64,000 nt of DNA from contig NC_008009.1 of assembly GCF_000014005.1 (NCBI RefSeq), positions 3,224,001-3,288,000 of the forward strand. Direction: 5' to 3'. Below the pieces are notes generated by a model. It was not told the DNA's origin. It ran no database searches and saw only the letters and a program-made list of their open reading frames with translations. The translations under genes were made by a program, and so were the position numbers. This stretch comes from Candidatus Koribacter versatilis Ellin345. GTDB lineage: Bacteria; Acidobacteriota; Terriglobia; Terriglobales; Acidobacteriaceae. This document shows positions 8,610-16,514 of this stretch, piece by piece (the stretch's first letter is position 1; every line of letters begins with the position of its first letter).

Positions 8610-10277
8610 ATGCGTTTCAAAAACGGAATCCGGGCCGGACTTTGGTGGACTCCCCTCGTTGCTCTCCTTGCCGTCTCGCCGTTTTTCTGGCGCGGCACCA
8701 GCAACGGTCACGACCTCCCCTTCCACGTCAACTCATGGATCGAGGTCGGTCGCCAGTGGAAATCGGGAATCCTCTACCCACATTGGGCGGCGTTCGCCAA
8801 TTTCGGGAGCGGCGAACCACGCTTCGTCTTCTATCCGCCCATCTCGTGGACCCTTGGCGCACTCCTCGGCCTCGCACTGCCCTGGCAAGCAGTCCCCGGC
8901 ACCCTCGCTGCACTCGTCTGCATTGCAGCCGGCATCAGCATGTATCTCTTCGCCAGCGAGTGGCTCGATGCACAAACCGCCGTCCTTGCCGCCGTCCTCT
9001 ATGCCGTGAACCCCTATCAGCTCATCGTGATCTACGAGCGCGGCGCCTTCGCCGAGATGATCGCCTCTATCTGGATCCCCGGCATCCTGCTCTTCGCGAT
9101 GCGTGAACGCAGCAGCTTCGCCCGCAACACCTTGCTGCTCGCGGTCCACATGGCGCTCGTGTGGCTCACCAACATTCCCGCCGCCGTGATCGCCACCTAC
9201 TTGCTCGCATTCGTCGCAATTATTCGCGCCGTCCAAACCCGAAAGCTTGAGCCCGTTCTTCGCGCCGCTGCGGCATTCGTCCTCGGGCTCGGCCTCGCAG
9301 CGTTCTATCTCGTTCCCGCCATTTACGAGCAGCAATGGGTGCAGGTCAGCGCGGCTGTCGCAGCCGGCGCCTCCCCTCGCGACAATCTCCTTTTCGCCCG
9401 CACCGGCGACCTCGAACGCGACGCCGTTCTCTTCCGCACTTCCATCTTCGCGCTCATCGAATTCTGTGCTGCGGTCGTTTGCGTCGGACTCGCAAAGCCG
9501 CTCCGTCGCAGCCTGCTGCAGCTCTATAACGTGCTGCTCAGCGCGATCGTCCTCGTTGTCATACTCCTCTCGCCGCTCAGCCTGCCGTTGTGGAAATATC
9601 TGCCGAAGTTGCAGTTCGTCCAGTTCCCCTGGCGCTGGCTCCTGGTTCTCAATGTCGCGATGATGTTTTTCGCCGCCGTCGCCTTCGCGCGAACGCGGAT
9701 CTCCCGTCTCGCTGTCTTCGCGATCATCCCGCTCGTGATCGCCATCTGTTATTGGAAATTCCAGCAGCCTATCTACCCTGAAGATCGTCCCGTCGCGCTG
9801 GCGCAGGCTGTTGGCGATGGCGCCGGCTACGAGGGCACCGACGAATACACGCCCACGCAGGCCGACAACTCCAATTTCGCACCTTACATGGCGCGCATCG
9901 CCGTCCAGATCACCACCGAAAACGATGAGCAGCGCAAAGTCGCCCCCAGCACACTCGCGCACAGCAATGCCGATGTTTGGGACACCCTGCACAAACACTT
10001 CACCATGGATTCACAGGTCCCCACGCGTTCCACGCTCCGACTGCTCGACTACCCAGCGTGGCAGGTCACGGTGGATGGCACACCCTTTCAGCAGACCTAC
10101 GATCAAGCAGACGGACGCATGATCGTGGCTCTACCCGCCGGACATCATGAAGTTGATATCTCTTACCGGAAGACTCCAGACCGTCGATGGGGCCAATGGA
10201 TTTCTTTGTTCGCGCTCATCCTAACCATCGGCATATATGCCATGGCCCGGAGCGACCGTCGCTCTTTGCCAACTTAG
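8610..10277 (+). CDS. PTPS-related / GT-C-like integral membrane protein
   Basis: A 555-residue protein with about ten to twelve transmembrane helices, then a C-terminal soluble region (about 405-530) that includes a beta-rich part with LLDYPAWQVTVDG and ends in another helix. An early loop carries DLPFHVNSW, an Asp-Leu-x-x-His signature seen in the 6-pyruvoyl-tetrahydropterin-synthase-related membrane proteins and in YfhO-like, GT-C-fold glycosyltransferases; a similar DLGSH loop occurs in the protein at 38059. A role in transferring lipid-linked sugars outside the membrane is inferred, and its position divergent from an exopolysaccharide operon fits. No catalytic proof can be given from sequence. 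Confidence 0.65.
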   Translation: MRFKNGIRAGLWWTPLVALLAVSPFFWRGTSNGHDLPFHVNSWIEVGRQWKSGILYPHWAAFANFGSGEPRFVFYPPISWTLGALLGLALPWQAVPGTLAALVCIAAGISMYLFASEWLDAQTAVLAAVLYAVNPYQLIVIYERGAFAEMIASIWIPGILLFAMRERSSFARNTLLLAVHMALVWLTNIPAAVIATYLLAFVAIIRAVQTRKLEPVLRAAAAFVLGLGLAAFYLVPAIYEQQWVQVSAAVAAGASPRDNLLFARTGDLERDAVLFRTSIFALIEFCAAVVCVGLAKPLRRSLLQLYNVLLSAIVLVVILLSPLSLPLWKYLPKLQFVQFPWRWLLVLNVAMMFFAAVAFARTRISRLAVFAIIPLVIAICYWKFQQPIYPEDRPVALAQAVGDGAGYEGTDEYTPTQADNSNFAPYMARIAVQITTENDEQRKVAPSTLAHSNADVWDTLHKHFTMDSQVPTRSTLRLLDYPAWQVTVDGTPFQQTYDQADGRMIVALPAGHHEVDISYRKTPDRRWGQWISLFALILTIGIYAMARSDRRSLPT

Positions 10278-10295
10278 GACCGGCTCACACAAGAC

Positions 10296-10511
10296 TCATC
10301 GACGCACTGCCCGCATGATGCGCACTTCTTCGACGGCCGCAACTTCGTGGAAGCCCATGATCTCGGCTTCCGCATGGAGCCAGTCTTCAACGTCGTGCCC
10401 GTGCTCACAACCGCGTAATTCGAACAACTGATACGCGCGCAACCGCACGTATTCCTCAGTGAGTGCGAGGGAGCCTTTGTCCAGGCTGGGCGTGGGGAGG
10501 TTGGAAATCAT
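10296..10511 (-). CDS. DUF2934 family small protein
   Basis: A 71-residue protein matching the DUF2934 pattern: VRLRAYQLFELRGCEHGHDVEDW followed in the consensus place by LHAEAEI. Proteins of this kind are frequent in acidobacterial and some proteobacterial genomes and have no established function. The start has a good ribosome-binding site (GGAGGG, 5 bases before ATG). It sits on the opposite strand just after the membrane protein gene and is transcribed alone, away from the lipoprotein gene that follows. Confidence 0.75.
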   Translation of the reverse strand: MISNLPTPSLDKGSLALTEEYVRLRAYQLFELRGCEHGHDVEDWLHAEAEIMGFHEVAAVEEVRIMRAVRR

Positions 10512-10692
10512 AGTGTCCCTCCAGGAGCATCACTTCATTGTGAACTCCCCCACACCTTGAGAGTCCGTGCACTTTGCCACTGATGCCAAATCGGAACGTC
10601 CCGGCGGGTCCCGGATTCTTCCCGACTTCAACTTAGGTGCCTGTGTGCTTGGGGAAACTACGGCTATACTTCCCTACCCAAGGAGATCAGCC

Positions 10693-11478
10693 GTGAAGTT
10701 TCCCTCCTTCTCCGCAGCAATTCTCGCCTCCCTCGCCTTCCTCACCGGATGTGGTCTCAATCACAGCAACAACACCAGCGGCAGCGGCAACAATGGATCC
10801 GGAACGCTCTCCTCCGGCGTCTTCCAGGGCGCGATTGCAACCGGTAGCGGCAGTAACGGCGCAATTATCCTCGTTACGCCCGACGGCCAATTTTGGTCGG
10901 TCTCCAGCCAGACCACGTCGGCACTCACCCCGCTCCAGGGATTCACTTCCAGCCAACTCGCCGCCTCCGGCCTGAACTACTCCGGTCCGGCCAGCGTCTT
11001 TTCATCGCCAGGAACTTCCTCCACCAGCGGTACCGTCACCATCAATAGCGCGAGCTCTTCCAATCTCAGCGGAACCATAAGCCAGGGCAGCACCAACGAT
11101 TCCTTTAGCAGCAATGCCCTCACTGGTTTCAACTTCAATACCGGCGCTACGATCGCGACGCTCTCCGCAAACTCGTGGAAGGCGACTTTCCTCGATAACG
11201 ATACCGCGACACTCACCGTGGATTCTTCCGGAAACATCAGTGGTGCTTCCACAGCAGGATGCGCAATCAGCGGTAGCGTCACTCCCGATAAGTCGGGCAG
11301 CAACTTCTTCGATCTCACGCTCACCTTCGGCGCCGCGCCGTGCTCTCTGCCCTCCACCACCGTGACCGGGTTTGCAGTGAATGCGGGCACCGGATCAAGC
11401 GCCGTCTTCGTTGGCGCAGGATCCAACTCCGGAAACACCATGGGCAGTGCGTTCATCGCCACAGCCGGCACCGCATAA
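10693..11478 (+). CDS. Predicted lipoprotein, Ser/Thr/Gly-rich, unknown function
   Basis: A 261-residue protein starting at GTG 10693 behind AAGGAGA. The N-terminus has a hydrophobic run (AAILASLAFLTG) ending in the lipobox LTGC, so it should be lipid-anchored after signal peptidase II cleavage. The mature part begins with an Asn/Ser/Gly linker and continues as a Ser/Thr/Gly/Ala-rich beta-type sequence with two Cys (AGCAISG and APCSLPS) that may pair. No enzyme motif is visible. An open frame extends upstream to 10567 but lacks a ribosome-binding site and would bury the signal peptide. It converges with the hexosaminidase gene, leaving only ten bases between stops. Confidence 0.75.
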   Translation: MKFPSFSAAILASLAFLTGCGLNHSNNTSGSGNNGSGTLSSGVFQGAIATGSGSNGAIILVTPDGQFWSVSSQTTSALTPLQGFTSSQLAASGLNYSGPASVFSSPGTSSTSGTVTINSASSSNLSGTISQGSTNDSFSSNALTGFNFNTGATIATLSANSWKATFLDNDTATLTVDSSGNISGASTAGCAISGSVTPDKSGSNFFDLTLTFGAAPCSLPSTTVTGFAVNAGTGSSAVFVGAGSNSGNTMGSAFIATAGTA

Positions 11479-11488
11479 TCGTTCGTTA

Positions 11489-13519
11489 TTAATTCTGGAC
11501 GGAAGCCTCTTTCGTCGCCTCCAGGAGCCGCTGCACCGACGCCGCCGGCATGATCAGGAGAACCGATACCGGTTTCTCCGCTGACTGAACCAGCGCGATG
11601 CTCTCCTGTCGGCGCGTCGCAGCGATCGGCTCCCCATGCTCCAAAGCGTTCAGCGCCCCCAACCCTATCTCCGCCACCTGCGCTAGCTTCTTAGACACCG
11701 GCGCCAGATCCTGGGTCAGAGCCGACCGCGCCAGTTCCGGCTGCAACTTCGCATCGTTATCGCGCCACATAGTCAGCCACGCCCGTGCCTGCTGCCAATC
11801 CGCGGGCAAGGCCTTGCCCGCCACAATCCGCTTGCAGATTTCATCGAACTGCCGCGCCGTTTCACTCTCAGGCTCGACCGCGTCATCCATCCGATTGATC
11901 GCGGTGAAGTCGCTACGCAGTTCTTGTCGCTGGTAAAGCCTCGGCGGCTGCAGGACGGAAGCCAGCACCCGCAGCGCCATCGGATCTGGATCGCCGCTCA
12001 TCCGTTCCAGAAATTCTTCGGTTACAACCTTGTGCCGCGGGCCGTAGTAGCTGAGTTTCTGCGAGACCACGGAAAGCCGCGCGTACATCGAGTCGAGATC
12101 GCGGACTTCCTGCGGCGACCAAAAGCGTTCTGCAATCGCAGCCGTCCGCGGCCAGATGCGGTTGTCCATATTTTCGTGCGACACGATGTCTGTCCACATC
12201 GTGGCTTCTCCGCCGAGAATCCGCGCCTGCTGCTCCGGCGTGAGTTTCGCCGCAGCGTCTCCCATCGGATCCACCTGGTAGTGTTCCGCCGCCGATTGAT
12301 TCAGATCAATGTAATAGCCCCACGACAACACGCCCCGATAGCCCTCCCGCGCCGCATCGGCGAGCGACGCCTGCCCACGCCAGGACTGAATCACCACATC
12401 CTTCGGCGTGTTCGGTTGGAGAACCTCGTCCCAGCCGACCATGATTTTCTTGTTCGCGGCAACGATCTTCTCCACTCGTCCGGTAAACATCGCCTGCAAC
12501 GCCGCGCCGTTGGCGAATTTGTGTTCGCGCATATATTGCGCGATCCGCGGATTGCTCTCCCACTCTTTGGGATCGCACTCATCTCCACCGGTGTGGAAGT
12601 ATGCGTCTGGAAACAGGGCCGCCATCTCCCCAATGAAAGTGGCCAGCAGCTTGTACGTGCTCTCTTTTGACGGATCGAAACCCGCGCTGTCCGCAGCTCC
12701 ACGGCTGGCAAGCTCCGGGTACGCGAGGAACCACGATCGCGTGTGGCATGGCATATCGAACTCCGGCATCACCCGAATTCCACGATCCCGCGCGTACGCA
12801 ATCACTTCGCGAACTTCTTCCTGCGTGTAATACAGCCCGCCCGACGCTTTCTGCTGGAGCAGTGGCAGTTTCTTGCTTTCGATGTGAAAGCCCTGATCAT
12901 CGGCAAAGCGCCAATGCAGCACGTTCAGCTTCACTGCCTCCATGCCATCAAGGTTGCGCTTAACCGCTGCCACCGGCACAAAGCGATGCCCGGAATCGAT
13001 CAGCAGGCCTCGCCAGGGAAAACGCGGACTGTCCTCGATGGCGACGGCCGGAACGCTAAACCCACGCGGCGTAACCCCCACCAGTTGCAGAAACGTCTGC
13101 AAGCCATGCAGGATACCCAACGGGCTCAGTGCAGTAAGTTGCACATCTGCCGATGTAATTACCAGCCGATACGATTCGTCTTCCCCAAGCTTCTGCACCT
13201 CCACACTCGGACCCTCGGCCTTCGCAATGAACACCGCCTGGGATGAGACCTCACGCGAAAACGGAATCCCCGTTTCTCGGGTCAGGATGTCGAGAAAGCG
13301 TTGCCGCGCGCGTTCTAATCGCGGCTCATTGTGGCCCGTAATCGCGATCGTGAAAGACGTCTGGATGACGAACTCACCTTGTCCCCGCGTAACGTGCGCG
13401 GGCAGCGGCATGATCGGCAGCACCGCCTCTTGCGCATGGAGCGAACCGACAAAGAGTGAAAAAACGGTCGCAAGAAGAAAGCGGGAATGGCGTGATTTCA
13501 GACTCTGATGGGATAGCAA
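11489..13519 (-). CDS. Beta-N-acetylhexosaminidase, glycoside hydrolase family 20
   Basis: A 676-residue secreted exo-hydrolase that should release terminal GlcNAc/GalNAc from glycans or chitin/peptidoglycan fragments. A signal peptide covers residues 1-30 (to SLHAQ). The GH20b N-terminal domain spans about 33-160, and the catalytic TIM barrel begins at PRFPWRGLLIDSGHRF. The HTGGDEC motif provides the Asp313-Glu314 pair that polarises the substrate acetamido group and acts as general acid. LHWRFADDQGF is the usual strand after LNV. The start codon is TTG behind GGAGGGG. The C-terminal 130 residues are helical and not diagnostic. Substrate-assisted retention is family knowledge. Confidence 0.92.
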   Translation of the reverse strand: MLSHQSLKSRHSRFLLATVFSLFVGSLHAQEAVLPIMPLPAHVTRGQGEFVIQTSFTIAITGHNEPRLERARQRFLDILTRETGIPFSREVSSQAVFIAKAEGPSVEVQKLGEDESYRLVITSADVQLTALSPLGILHGLQTFLQLVGVTPRGFSVPAVAIEDSPRFPWRGLLIDSGHRFVPVAAVKRNLDGMEAVKLNVLHWRFADDQGFHIESKKLPLLQQKASGGLYYTQEEVREVIAYARDRGIRVMPEFDMPCHTRSWFLAYPELASRGAADSAGFDPSKESTYKLLATFIGEMAALFPDAYFHTGGDECDPKEWESNPRIAQYMREHKFANGAALQAMFTGRVEKIVAANKKIMVGWDEVLQPNTPKDVVIQSWRGQASLADAAREGYRGVLSWGYYIDLNQSAAEHYQVDPMGDAAAKLTPEQQARILGGEATMWTDIVSHENMDNRIWPRTAAIAERFWSPQEVRDLDSMYARLSVVSQKLSYYGPRHKVVTEEFLERMSGDPDPMALRVLASVLQPPRLYQRQELRSDFTAINRMDDAVEPESETARQFDEICKRIVAGKALPADWQQARAWLTMWRDNDAKLQPELARSALTQDLAPVSKKLAQVAEIGLGALNALEHGEPIAATRRQESIALVQSAEKPVSVLLIMPAASVQRLLEATKEASVQN

Positions 13520-13649
13520 GGGCCCCTCCGCGCAACGAATGATATCGCTACCTCGGCGTGCCCGTCGCTCGTTCAGCTTTGGAAGTCACGTGCGCTGCGT
13601 CACAGACGCGCGCCAGCCGCTCCGCTAGCATCGTCCGCAGGAGGATTCC

Positions 13650-14204
13650 ATGCCCACGGTAGCTGTAGAATCCACGACCCTTCAACATCTTCAGACCGCA
13701 TACGACGGCGAAAGCAACGCCCGTGTCCGCTATCGCCTATTCGCAGTGCAGGCCGATCTCGACGGCTATCGCGATGTCGCGAGCCTATTCCGTGCCGCCG
13801 CCCGCGCCGAGCAGATCCACGCCGAAAACCACGCCCGCGTAATCCGCTCGCTGGGTGCCGATCCGACATGCCATATCGTTCCGATCAACGTGCACAACAC
13901 CGCGACCAACCTTCGGGACGCAATTAAAGGCGAAGAGTATGAGCGCGATGTGATGTATCCAGAGTTCATCGCCGAAGCCAAAAAGAGCCGCCAAAACGCC
14001 GCCGCGCGCACCTTCAGCTACGCCCTCGACGCCGAAGCCGAGCACGCCAGGCTCTATCGCGCTGCGCTCGACAACCTCACCGCCGGACGCTCTGAGGTCA
14101 CTTACTACATCTGCCTGGTCTGCGGCTTCACTACGTCCGACGCCGAAATCGCGCGCTGCACCATCTGCAATAACCCGCGCGAGAAATTCGAGGTCGTCAG
14201 CTAA
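13650..14204 (+). CDS. Rubrerythrin
   Basis: A 184-residue non-haem di-iron protein. Iron-ligand Glu residues appear in GESNARVRY (Glu21), EQIHAENH, EEYERDV and DAEAEHARLY, the paired E..ExxH pattern of the ferritin-like four-helix domain. The C-terminus holds a rubredoxin-like knot with Cys155/Cys158 and Cys170/Cys173. Rubrerythrins reduce hydrogen peroxide, drawing electrons through the rubredoxin iron. The ATG is preceded by GGAGGATTCC. The gene stands alone, divergent from the hexosaminidase and followed by a strong inverted repeat. Confidence 0.92.
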   Translation: MPTVAVESTTLQHLQTAYDGESNARVRYRLFAVQADLDGYRDVASLFRAAARAEQIHAENHARVIRSLGADPTCHIVPINVHNTATNLRDAIKGEEYERDVMYPEFIAEAKKSRQNAAARTFSYALDAEAEHARLYRAALDNLTAGRSEVTYYICLVCGFTTSDAEIARCTICNNPREKFEVVS

Positions 14205-14224
14205 CCAGCGCTTAAACACGAAGG

Positions 14225-14276
14225 ACACGAAGTTCACGAAGTTTTCGTAAAAAGAATTCCTTCGTGAACTTCGTGT
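14225..14276. terminator. Perfect 17-bp inverted repeat between convergent genes
   Basis: Arms ACACGAAGTTCACGAAG (14225-14241) and its exact complement (14260-14276) enclose an 18-base loop. The element fills the space between the rubrerythrin and rdgB stops, so it can act as a bidirectional transcription terminator. The left arm is preceded by a near-copy of its first half (ACACGAAGGACACGAAG), and the CACGAAG word repeats, suggesting a repeat-derived hairpin rather than a simple terminator. Confidence 0.7.
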
Positions 14277-14909
14277 TTAAAGATTTTGATTTTGGTTTTG
14301 GTTTTGATCCGCCCAATCGAGCAGCTTGCGGAAGGCGGCGCCGCGATGGCTGTAGTGCGATTTCTCCTCGGCGCTCAACTCTGCGAAGGTCTTTCCAATC
14401 TCCGGAAAGAAAAACATCGGGTCGTAACCGAAGCCGTTTGATCCGCGCAGCTCGCGCAGAATCCGTCCTTCGGCTTTGCCATGAAAGGTCGCGATCGTCA
14501 GTCCATCGCGTGCCAGCGCCAGGACACAAACAAACCGTCCCGTACGCTGCGGGCCGTGGACATCTTTCATCCGCTCCAGCACTAATGCGTTGTTACGATC
14601 GTCGATGTCCGGCCCGGCGTAGCCGATTTCATCGGTGGCATACCGCGCGGAACGCACGCCTGGCGCGCGGTTCAGCGCGTCCACTTCGAGGCCGGAATCA
14701 TCGGCAAGCACCAGTTGCGCCGGCACATGATGACTGTAGTATTCCGCCTTCAGCCGTGCATTGGCTTCAAAGGTCTCGCCAGTTTCCTCCGGCGGCTCAA
14801 TCTGTTTGTACTCGGGCAGGACGTCGAGTTCCACGCCATGCACGCGGGCGGCGCCGATGAAATCACGGATCTTTCCTGGATTGGAAGTGGCTACAAGAAT
14901 GCGACGCAT
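14277..14909 (-). CDS. rdgB: XTP/dITP pyrophosphatase (Ham1 family)
   Basis: A 210-residue house-cleaning nucleotidase that hydrolyses ITP, dITP and XTP to monophosphates. Motifs in order: ILVATSNPGKIRDF at the N-terminus, ETFEANARLKA, VLADDSGLEVDAL (catalytic Asp), PGVRSARYA, GSNGFGYDPMFFFPE and SHRGAAF. The final eight residues are the odd tail NQNQNQNL, encoded by a short TTTTGG-type tandem repeat at about 14280-14308; most family members stop near the LLDW-like helix. The gene is solitary, ending at the inverted repeat. Confidence 0.94.
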   Translation of the reverse strand: MRRILVATSNPGKIRDFIGAARVHGVELDVLPEYKQIEPPEETGETFEANARLKAEYYSHHVPAQLVLADDSGLEVDALNRAPGVRSARYATDEIGYAGPDIDDRNNALVLERMKDVHGPQRTGRFVCVLALARDGLTIATFHGKAEGRILRELRGSNGFGYDPMFFFPEIGKTFAELSAEEKSHYSHRGAAFRKLLDWADQNQNQNQNL

Positions 14910-15239
14910 GGGTTCACAGTACAGGATACGGCTGGTTTTTCGCGGAACCGTTTTACCAAGTTAACGGGAAGAAACGAGGAAAACTTACGGTAAAACCCGA
15001 AGTTAGAAGTTGGTAAACAACATTTTTTAAGTGCTTATTTCGCGGGTATTTGCAGACAGCCGATCCGAACACGGTCGAAAATCTGCCGAATTTTGCCCCG
15101 CATTTTTTTCTCAGAACGCCATAAAACGTGATCCTGAGCCCACGAATTTTACTAATTCGCGAATTTCGGACAAATCTACCGCAAAGGTGGTACAGGGAAA
15201 TTGGAAGATTTTGTTTAGCAGAGAGTCAATAGCGGAAGA
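14910..15239. other. AT-richer intergenic region between rdgB and the acyltransferase
   Basis: About 330 bases, visibly lower in GC than the flanks, with runs such as ACATTTTTTAAG. It must hold the divergent promoters of rdgB and the acyltransferase. A 12-bp perfect palindrome, AATTCGCGAATT, lies at 15154-15165 and could be an operator. A 70-codon GTG-started frame (15031-15243) runs through it but has no ribosome-binding site and unusual composition, so I do not call it. No RNA gene is recognised. Confidence 0.5.
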
Positions 15240-16415
15240 TTGAATCGAGTGGGGATCCACGCTACACTGACGCCACACCAATATCAGAGATCCCATCGAC
15301 TGGGAATTGCAACGAGGCCCGTTCGCTTGAACCGAAAAATCCCATCGTTGGACGGCCTGCGGGCATTCTCGATCGCGCTCGTGATTCTGTCGCACCTGTC
15401 AGGCACCGTTAACGCGCCAAAGATTTTTTCGAGCCTTTATATTCGCGGCTGCGGAAAACTTGGGGTGTTCGTATTTTTCGTAATCTCGGGTTACCTGATC
15501 ACGACTCTGCTGATGCAGGAACGGGAAAAGACCGGCACAATCAGCCTCTCGAACTTTTACGTTCGACGCGCGTTGCGGATTCTCCCAGCCGCCTATGTCT
15601 TTACGACCATTATGGTCGTGTTGTTCTGGAAGGAAATTCCCGGCATTGAAATCGCCGGCGCGTATTTGTACTTCCAGAATTTCGTGCACAACGGCTGGAG
15701 GCTTACCCACCTCTGGTCCCTGTCCATCGAAGAACAGTTCTACCTAGTCTGGCCTGCGATATGTTGTGCTGGATTTATCCGCTCTCGAAAGGTGGCGGCG
15801 TGGACCATCGCTCTCTCCCCGTTCGTTCGTGTCGCATGCTACGCATTGGGGTTCACGGATGTTGGCAGGTACTCGTTCACCGTCGCAGATACGCTCGCCA
15901 CGGGATGCCTGCTTGCCATGTCTATTCCAGAACTTAAGCGTTACGACCGTTGGCTGCTCAAGCCCATCACCGGAGTCATTTTCACTGTATTGATTCTCGT
16001 GATCCAGGGCGGTTTCGCATCCCGCTTCCCTTGGGCGCGAAAGTTCTACGAATCGATCGGTGTCACGTTCATGCAGTTAGCCATAGCAGGATTGATCTAC
16101 AACTGCGTGAACATGAAATATCGTCTTCTCAATTGGAAGCCGGTGGCTGCCATCGGGGTGTTGAGTTACAGCCTGTACCTTTGGCAGGAGGTCTTCCTGG
16201 ACCATACCTCCAACGCATGGTACACGGCCTTTCCACAAAACCTGGTGCTCGCTTTTCTCGCTGCATTGGCCTCTTACTTCCTCGTCGAGCAACCGATGTT
16301 GAAATTGCGTTCGCGGCTTTCGGGTAGGGCGGAGAGTAGCCGTCTGAATGCGGTGGAGCTTCCTTCGTTGGGGAATTCACAGCCCGTCGTCACGGGTGTT
16401 CAAGAGCGAAGCTAA
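15240..16415 (+). CDS. Acyltransferase family 3 (OafA/YrhL-like) membrane protein
   Basis: A protein of up to 391 residues with about ten transmembrane helices. The domain opens with KIPSLDGLRAFSIALVILSHL, containing the conserved DGLRA and the catalytic-type His of the helix-1 loop, then FFVISGYLITTLL, NFYVRRALRILP and HLWSLSIEEQFYLVWP, all standard for membrane O-acyltransferases that decorate polysaccharides. The C-terminus after the last helix (about 45 residues) is soluble and unconserved. The start is uncertain: TTG 15240 gives a 30-residue lead before the domain; TTG 15327 is an alternative. Acceptor is unknown; exopolysaccharide is a reasonable guess. Confidence 0.85.
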   Translation: MNRVGIHATLTPHQYQRSHRLGIATRPVRLNRKIPSLDGLRAFSIALVILSHLSGTVNAPKIFSSLYIRGCGKLGVFVFFVISGYLITTLLMQEREKTGTISLSNFYVRRALRILPAAYVFTTIMVVLFWKEIPGIEIAGAYLYFQNFVHNGWRLTHLWSLSIEEQFYLVWPAICCAGFIRSRKVAAWTIALSPFVRVACYALGFTDVGRYSFTVADTLATGCLLAMSIPELKRYDRWLLKPITGVIFTVLILVIQGGFASRFPWARKFYESIGVTFMQLAIAGLIYNCVNMKYRLLNWKPVAAIGVLSYSLYLWQEVFLDHTSNAWYTAFPQNLVLAFLAALASYFLVEQPMLKLRSRLSGRAESSRLNAVELPSLGNSQPVVTGVQERS

Positions 16416-16451
16416 ATCGCAATTCAATCGTCCTTAAGCGTTCTGGAGACG

Positions 16452-16514
16452 ATAGGGGTCCTTCGACTGCGAACGCGGAACGTTTTCCGCGTTCTTCGCT
16501 CAGGATGACAGGGC
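16452..16514 (+). repeat. Dispersed hairpin repeat, copy A
   Basis: Conserved ends ATAGGGGTCCTTCGACTGC and CGCTCAGGATGACAGGGC flank a variable hairpin whose arms are GAACGCGG and CCGCGTTC (16471-16494). Copies B (28191-28250) and C (53835-53861) share the ends but not the hairpin. The minus-strand hydroxylase-sulfotransferase gene ends inside this copy. Confidence 0.75.

Noticed and set aside
8733-9998. 421-codon minus-strand frame opposite the PTPS-related gene
   Set aside because: Asp/Glu/Gly-rich composition typical of antisense to a Val/Leu/Ala-rich membrane gene; no domain, no start signals.
15031-15243. 70-codon GTG-started frame overlapping the acyltransferase start by TTGA
   Set aside because: No ribosome-binding site, atypical composition and it lies in an AT-rich control region; the TTGA overlap is likely chance.
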